NCBI GenBank assembly: GCA_030704615.1
Contig: CM060731.1
Location: 51,336,001 to 51,400,000 of the forward strand
DNA: 64,000 bases
Reading direction: 5' to 3'
From: Takakia lepidozioides
Taxonomy: Eukaryota; Streptophyta; Takakiopsida; Takakiales; Takakiaceae
This document shows, piece by piece, positions 60,435-64,000 of this stretch; positions within the stretch are counted from its first letter, which is position 1; every line of letters starts with the position of its first letter. The notes under the pieces are model-generated. The model saw nothing but the letters and a program-made list of their open reading frames with translations. It was not told where the DNA came from and searched no databases. The translations under genes and the position numbers were made by a program.

Positions 60435-61627
60435 GTGACCTGGTGCTATTGAGTTACAGTGAGCCCACAAGGTTTCCACATAACTTCCTTGTTACCCAAC
60501 AACAGATGTGGGAAACGGTGACTAGACCAAGTTTTGGCAGAAATTTTGTATTTGTTCAGTGCTTGTCCAAGCAACTCCATTTTGCTATCTGCCTAGTTGG
60601 AGTGGCCAACAACAAATGGATAGATGGCTTGCTCCTGTTATACATTACATTTGAAACTCTTGTAGTGGTATGTTTTGTACCTGTTGGAGAGTAAGATAGC
60701 CTCCTCCATTTACGTTCAGCAGGCTATGAGGAATCTGACTGACATAAGTTAGGCAACAAACTAGAGGCCACAAGCCGATGTCGTGAAGTCTTTTTTATTC
60801 TTCATATTGTGTTGTTGCTGCAGGACATTCACTAGTGTTCTTAATCTTGGCTAGTAATAAGAAACTCCCACCCTCCGAGGCTAAAAATGTCTTTAGTTGT
60901 CAATGCCATTTGAATAATTAAATAATGAGAGGACGGCAATTTGATGGGTTTTTCCAACCAAACCCCCTCTTCCACATTGTATACCAATAGAAAATCATAA
61001 CTGAAGGGCATATCTTCACGGTAAGCTATATAGTAAATAATGCCATTGCAAATAGCTCACTAATGATTGTGTTTGATAGTGTAGCACTAGTGGAATGGGA
61101 CATCTTCAAATAGTAAATGTGAAAATCCTATTTCTCTGTAGCATTCTATGGGCTTGAAACCAAAAAAATCTCATAAGATATTGTTTTTGGTCCACTTTCA
61201 TATAAATGCCCAATACATGTTTTCTTGCAATTTTTCAAACTTGATGAACCCCTCTTGTGATGATAGTGGAGGGATGAGGTATTAGAGGCAATGTAGGGAA
61301 TTCCATAAAGGCCTTGATGTGAAATGCAGCGCAATTCACTTGATTAGATGCCAATTCAATTGAACTAACCCTAATTTGCAATTCAATTGAATTGTAATCT
61401 ATAATTTTTAACGCAGTTTTGTATATAATATATATAATATATTATCATGTATATGTATATGTATATGTATCGTATACACATATACATACGAGAGTATAAG
61501 CTGAATATACATGTTGGCCCGTCTATTCCTGCTGCTTGTCCATCCTTTGCTTGTGGTAAGGCCTAAGTCACGACATGAGTCGCGTAGCCTAAAGGAGAGA
61601 TATATATACTACACATATATACTAGTA
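60435..61627. other. AT-rich intergenic region
   Basis: MCAT 3' flank, then AT-rich DNA with a 'tatatgtatatgtatatg' microsatellite near 61425-61475. No gene supported. Confidence 0.6.
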
Positions 61628-61880
61628 GAGGTATCGTCATTAGGTTGTAGCCCTGTTTGATATATCTACAGAGGTATAGTATTTCATTTTACAAGAAAAG
61701 TTGGCCAAATTAATCTATATTTATGCGGAGGTATCGTCATGAGACAGTAGCCCTATTTAGTATACCACCAGAGGTATAGCGCCTGACTTACAAAGAAACC
61801 TGGTCAAATCAGCCTATATGCAGGTTGAGGTATCGTTATGAGGTAGTTGCCCTGTTTAGTATACCTACACAGGGATTGGC
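61628..61880. repeat. Tandem repeat, 100-bp unit, about 2.5 copies
   Basis: 'gaggtatcgtcat' or 'gaggtatcgttat' begins units at 61628, 61728 and 61827. Each also carries 'gtagccctgttt' (or a variant) and 'agaggtatag' (or a variant). Identity between units is about 75-80% by eye. Confidence 0.8.
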
Positions 61881-61967
61881 AACGTACGCATTCTTATCTC
61901 TGTTTTTATCCCAGTCCTCGCTTGTTAGATTCTACAGCTGTTCATCGCGTACCACTTGGCTACATGA

Positions 61968-62228
61968 TTGTCTATTGTTTCTGGTTTACTCAATAAGAAG
62001 AGTGGGATAGAAATGTCAAGTGAGTTTTTCATGGTACGTGTCATGGTTGGGTGGACAGGAAGAGGCCAAGGAAGAAGCAGCAGCAGAGCTGACACATTTG
62101 GTAAGGCAACCGTGTCCATCCTGAGTATGAAGGATGTTGCACCCTCGGAAATACAAGATGCTTCAAGTAAGTTCAAAGAGCTTTCTTCTCTTTCTGGTGT
62201 GCTGGATATGTATGCGGAGGACAACTAA
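61968..62228 (+). CDS. Short unrecognised ORF
   Basis: An 86-codon frame whose second half ('SILSMKDVAPSEIQDASSKF', 'KELSSLSGVLDMYAEDN') has protein-like composition. No homology recognised, and no start context or intron evidence. It may be the end of a gene with exons I cannot see, or chance. Confidence 0.2.
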   Translation: MSIVSGLLNKKSGIEMSSEFFMVRVMVGWTGRGQGRSSSRADTFGKATVSILSMKDVAPSEIQDASSKFKELSSLSGVLDMYAEDN

Positions 62229-62276
62229 TATCACCTTAGGTGCCAAGGGAGAAACAAACAACCGGACCCTATTTCA

Positions 62277-62282
<6 letters not shown>

Positions 62283-62356
<74 letters not shown>
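62283..62356. repeat. (CT)n microsatellite
   Basis: An uninterrupted run of about 37 CT dinucleotides. Length is likely to vary between individuals. Confidence 0.95.
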
Positions 62357-62361
<5 letters not shown>

Positions 62362-62686
62362 TTTCTCCCTGTCCTCTAGGAAGCCTATTGACATTGGGTG
62401 GACTTGAAACGGGAGTACATTAATGTCTCTGTCACTAAATGTCGGCCTTCTGACCTCGTGTCCTTGTTTGTTTCGACCTTAAGCGTTTTGCTTCAGGTAA
62501 GGTAGTGCATTGGATTTAGTTGGAAAGCTTGGGGCCTTTCCCTCTTTAGAATATGCCTACACGGGCCATTCCCTGCAACTCCCTGGAGTGTGATCTCTGA
62601 ATGGTAACAAGCGGACTCCTACCGCTTGGGGGCAGCCCCTCCGCCCAAATTGGGCAGTCGTATGCTCTGTCTAGCATACTCGGCAC

Positions 62687-64000
62687 TTGGGCTCGGGTTG
62701 GTTCCTGTGCTTAAACTTATGGCCTGCGAAAACAATCAAAAATTTAGCTCCTATCAACATCAACACTCCTCAGGGTGATCCCTGGGAATTGGTTACTTAT
62801 GCCAAATCTAGGGCTTCATGTGTAGTTTTTGGGGTGAATCCCAGGATGGACGATGTGTCCTTTAAAACTACATGCTCTACCTTAGGCTTGGATTTCATGG
62901 TTAATGGTACCATCTCGAGACTTGATAACAGGGGTACGTTGAAGGTTGCAATGACCAAAAGTGCTTCTAATAGAGTCCCGCATCAATTCAATCTCAAATA
63001 AGTTCGTCCGTGATTTCTTGTTTGACAATTGTGAAATTATCAACAAGGGTTTGAGGTACGAGCATAGTATCTGGCTAAAACTGAATTTGAAGGGCGGCAT
63101 GAGTACTCTGCTGGACCTCTTTGTCCGTTGTGTTTACATGCCCACAGAGGGGACCCTGTGTGCTGACGCAGACAAGGCCTCACAAGTTTTGAAGCTGGAC
63201 TGTGCTTCGTTCCTTGCCAAAGGTCAGGTGGTACTATTGGGGGACTTCAATGCCTGGGTGGGCAAAGGGATCCATCAGGACGATATCATTGGACCTTTTG
63301 GTGAGGACGAGCTGAATTCTAATGGCAGACGGTTAATTAACTGTCTAGAAGAGCTTCAGCTTTTGACCTTGAATAACAGGACAAGAGGTGACCAAGTGCA
63401 GTGGACTCGTGAGAAACCCCAAACTGGGGAACGTTCCATTGTGGACTATATCATAATGGACAAAATTTTGTTCCCCCAGTGTGCCGATGTGTTGATCGAC
63501 AGAACTGATATTGGTACCTCTGACCACTTGCTGGTTTGGACTGACATCAAAAGGTGTTTTCCCACCACCAAGAGATCTGTGAAACGTTCGATTCGGAAGT
63601 GGCGCATAGAAAAATTCCACAATGAGGAGGTCAAGGCTGAGTACGTCCAGGCCTTGCAAGAGGCTCTCCCTCATTTTGTCCAATCGCTCCAAGAACTTCA
63701 GTCACGCTCTGTTAACGCAATAAATGAAGTCGAAAGAGCAGTGGACTCTTGGGAGAGTTTCGTTTCCTCCGTGGCTGACAAGATCATTGGGAGGAAACTA
63801 ATTGTCTGCGGTAGAGCAGTTATTTGGTGGACTAATGAGATTAAACTCAAGATAGCTGAGAGAGGAGCCCTCTATAAACAGTGCTGCAATTTGGAAACCA
63901 ACAGAGAATTGTGGGCGAGGTACTACCAGCTCCGTAAAGATATCAATCAGCTTGTTAGGTCTCAGAAAAAATTATACTGGGACAAGTTATACAGTGAAAT
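62687..64000 (+). mobile_element. LINE ORF1 end and ORF2 endonuclease region, cut by window end
   Basis: A frame ending at 63001 ('NTPQGDPWELVTYAKSRASC', 'GTLKVAMTKSASN') may be the end of ORF1. Overlapping it, a frame open from about 62953 to the window end encodes an APE-type endonuclease: 'QVVLLGDFNAWVGKG' near 63230, 'NGRRLINCLEELQLLTLNN', 'IVDYIIMD', and 'TSDHLLVW' near 63520. An alpha-helical linker before the polymerase follows ('RALYKQCCNLETNRELWARY' in part). The first ~50 residues of the endonuclease, which hold its catalytic Glu, are not visible in this frame. The element could belong to the same family as the intron LINEs. The polymerase lies beyond the window. Confidence 0.8.

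Overview
The window is plant nuclear DNA, most likely from a seed-free vascular plant (a fern or lycophyte). I infer this from three things. First, there are intron-rich genes for plastid-type proteins (chloroplastic lipocalin, malonyl-CoA:ACP transacylase, plastid-targeted IPP isomerase) and a plant-type ORC1 with a PHD finger inside its BAH domain. Second, there are several pentatricopeptide-repeat (PPR) genes and fragments of the 'KGKEVHADIIKAGI' style typical of seed-free plants. Third, LINEs, SINEs and nuclear copies of mitochondrial DNA are abundant. Species cannot be fixed from the sequence alone.

Regions. 1-4.8 kb: repeats, a frameshifted PPR-containing reading frame and two unrecognised ORFs. 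5-20 kb: a transposon- and debris-rich block holding a Ty1/copia RNase H remnant, tRNA-derived SINEs, a PPR fragment, two nuclear copies of the mitochondrial 26S rRNA gene (one with an internal inverted duplication), an L1-like LINE with a poly(A) tail, a degraded coding-like block of unknown origin (13.3-17.3 kb) with three tandem F-box ORFs, an array of GACCGC/GCGGTC palindromes, and an OSB-type PDF-motif pseudogene. 19.9-60.4 kb: a gene-rich stretch with lipocalin LCNP (+), ORC1 (-), IPP isomerase (+), a kinesin (+), a PDF-motif/PPR gene (-) and MCAT (+). ORC1/IDI and PDF-PPR/MCAT are head-to-head pairs with start codons 0.6-0.9 kb apart. LCNP/ORC1 and kinesin/PPR converge. 61-64 kb: simple and tandem repeats, then a LINE that runs off the end of the window.

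I built the exon models by hand from GT-AG (one GC-AG) junctions, reading phase and remembered protein families. In every spliced gene the phases close into one uninterrupted frame: LCNP 353 aa, ORC1 762 aa, IDI 347 aa, kinesin 662 aa, MCAT 407 aa, PDF-PPR 820 aa. LCNP, MCAT and IDI are plastid-side functions (photoprotective quenching, fatty-acid precursor supply, isoprenoid precursors). ORC1 and the kinesin belong to replication and microtubule transport.

The most unusual object is the minus-strand locus at 52.3-55.6 kb. Exons encoding a transit-peptide-like leader and an OSB-type PDF motif splice in phase onto a 17-motif PPR array. The array's E/DYW tail survives downstream only as a decayed remnant. 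One LINE family has also left short 3'-end copies in the introns of ORC1, IDI and the kinesin, two of them with clear target-site duplications.
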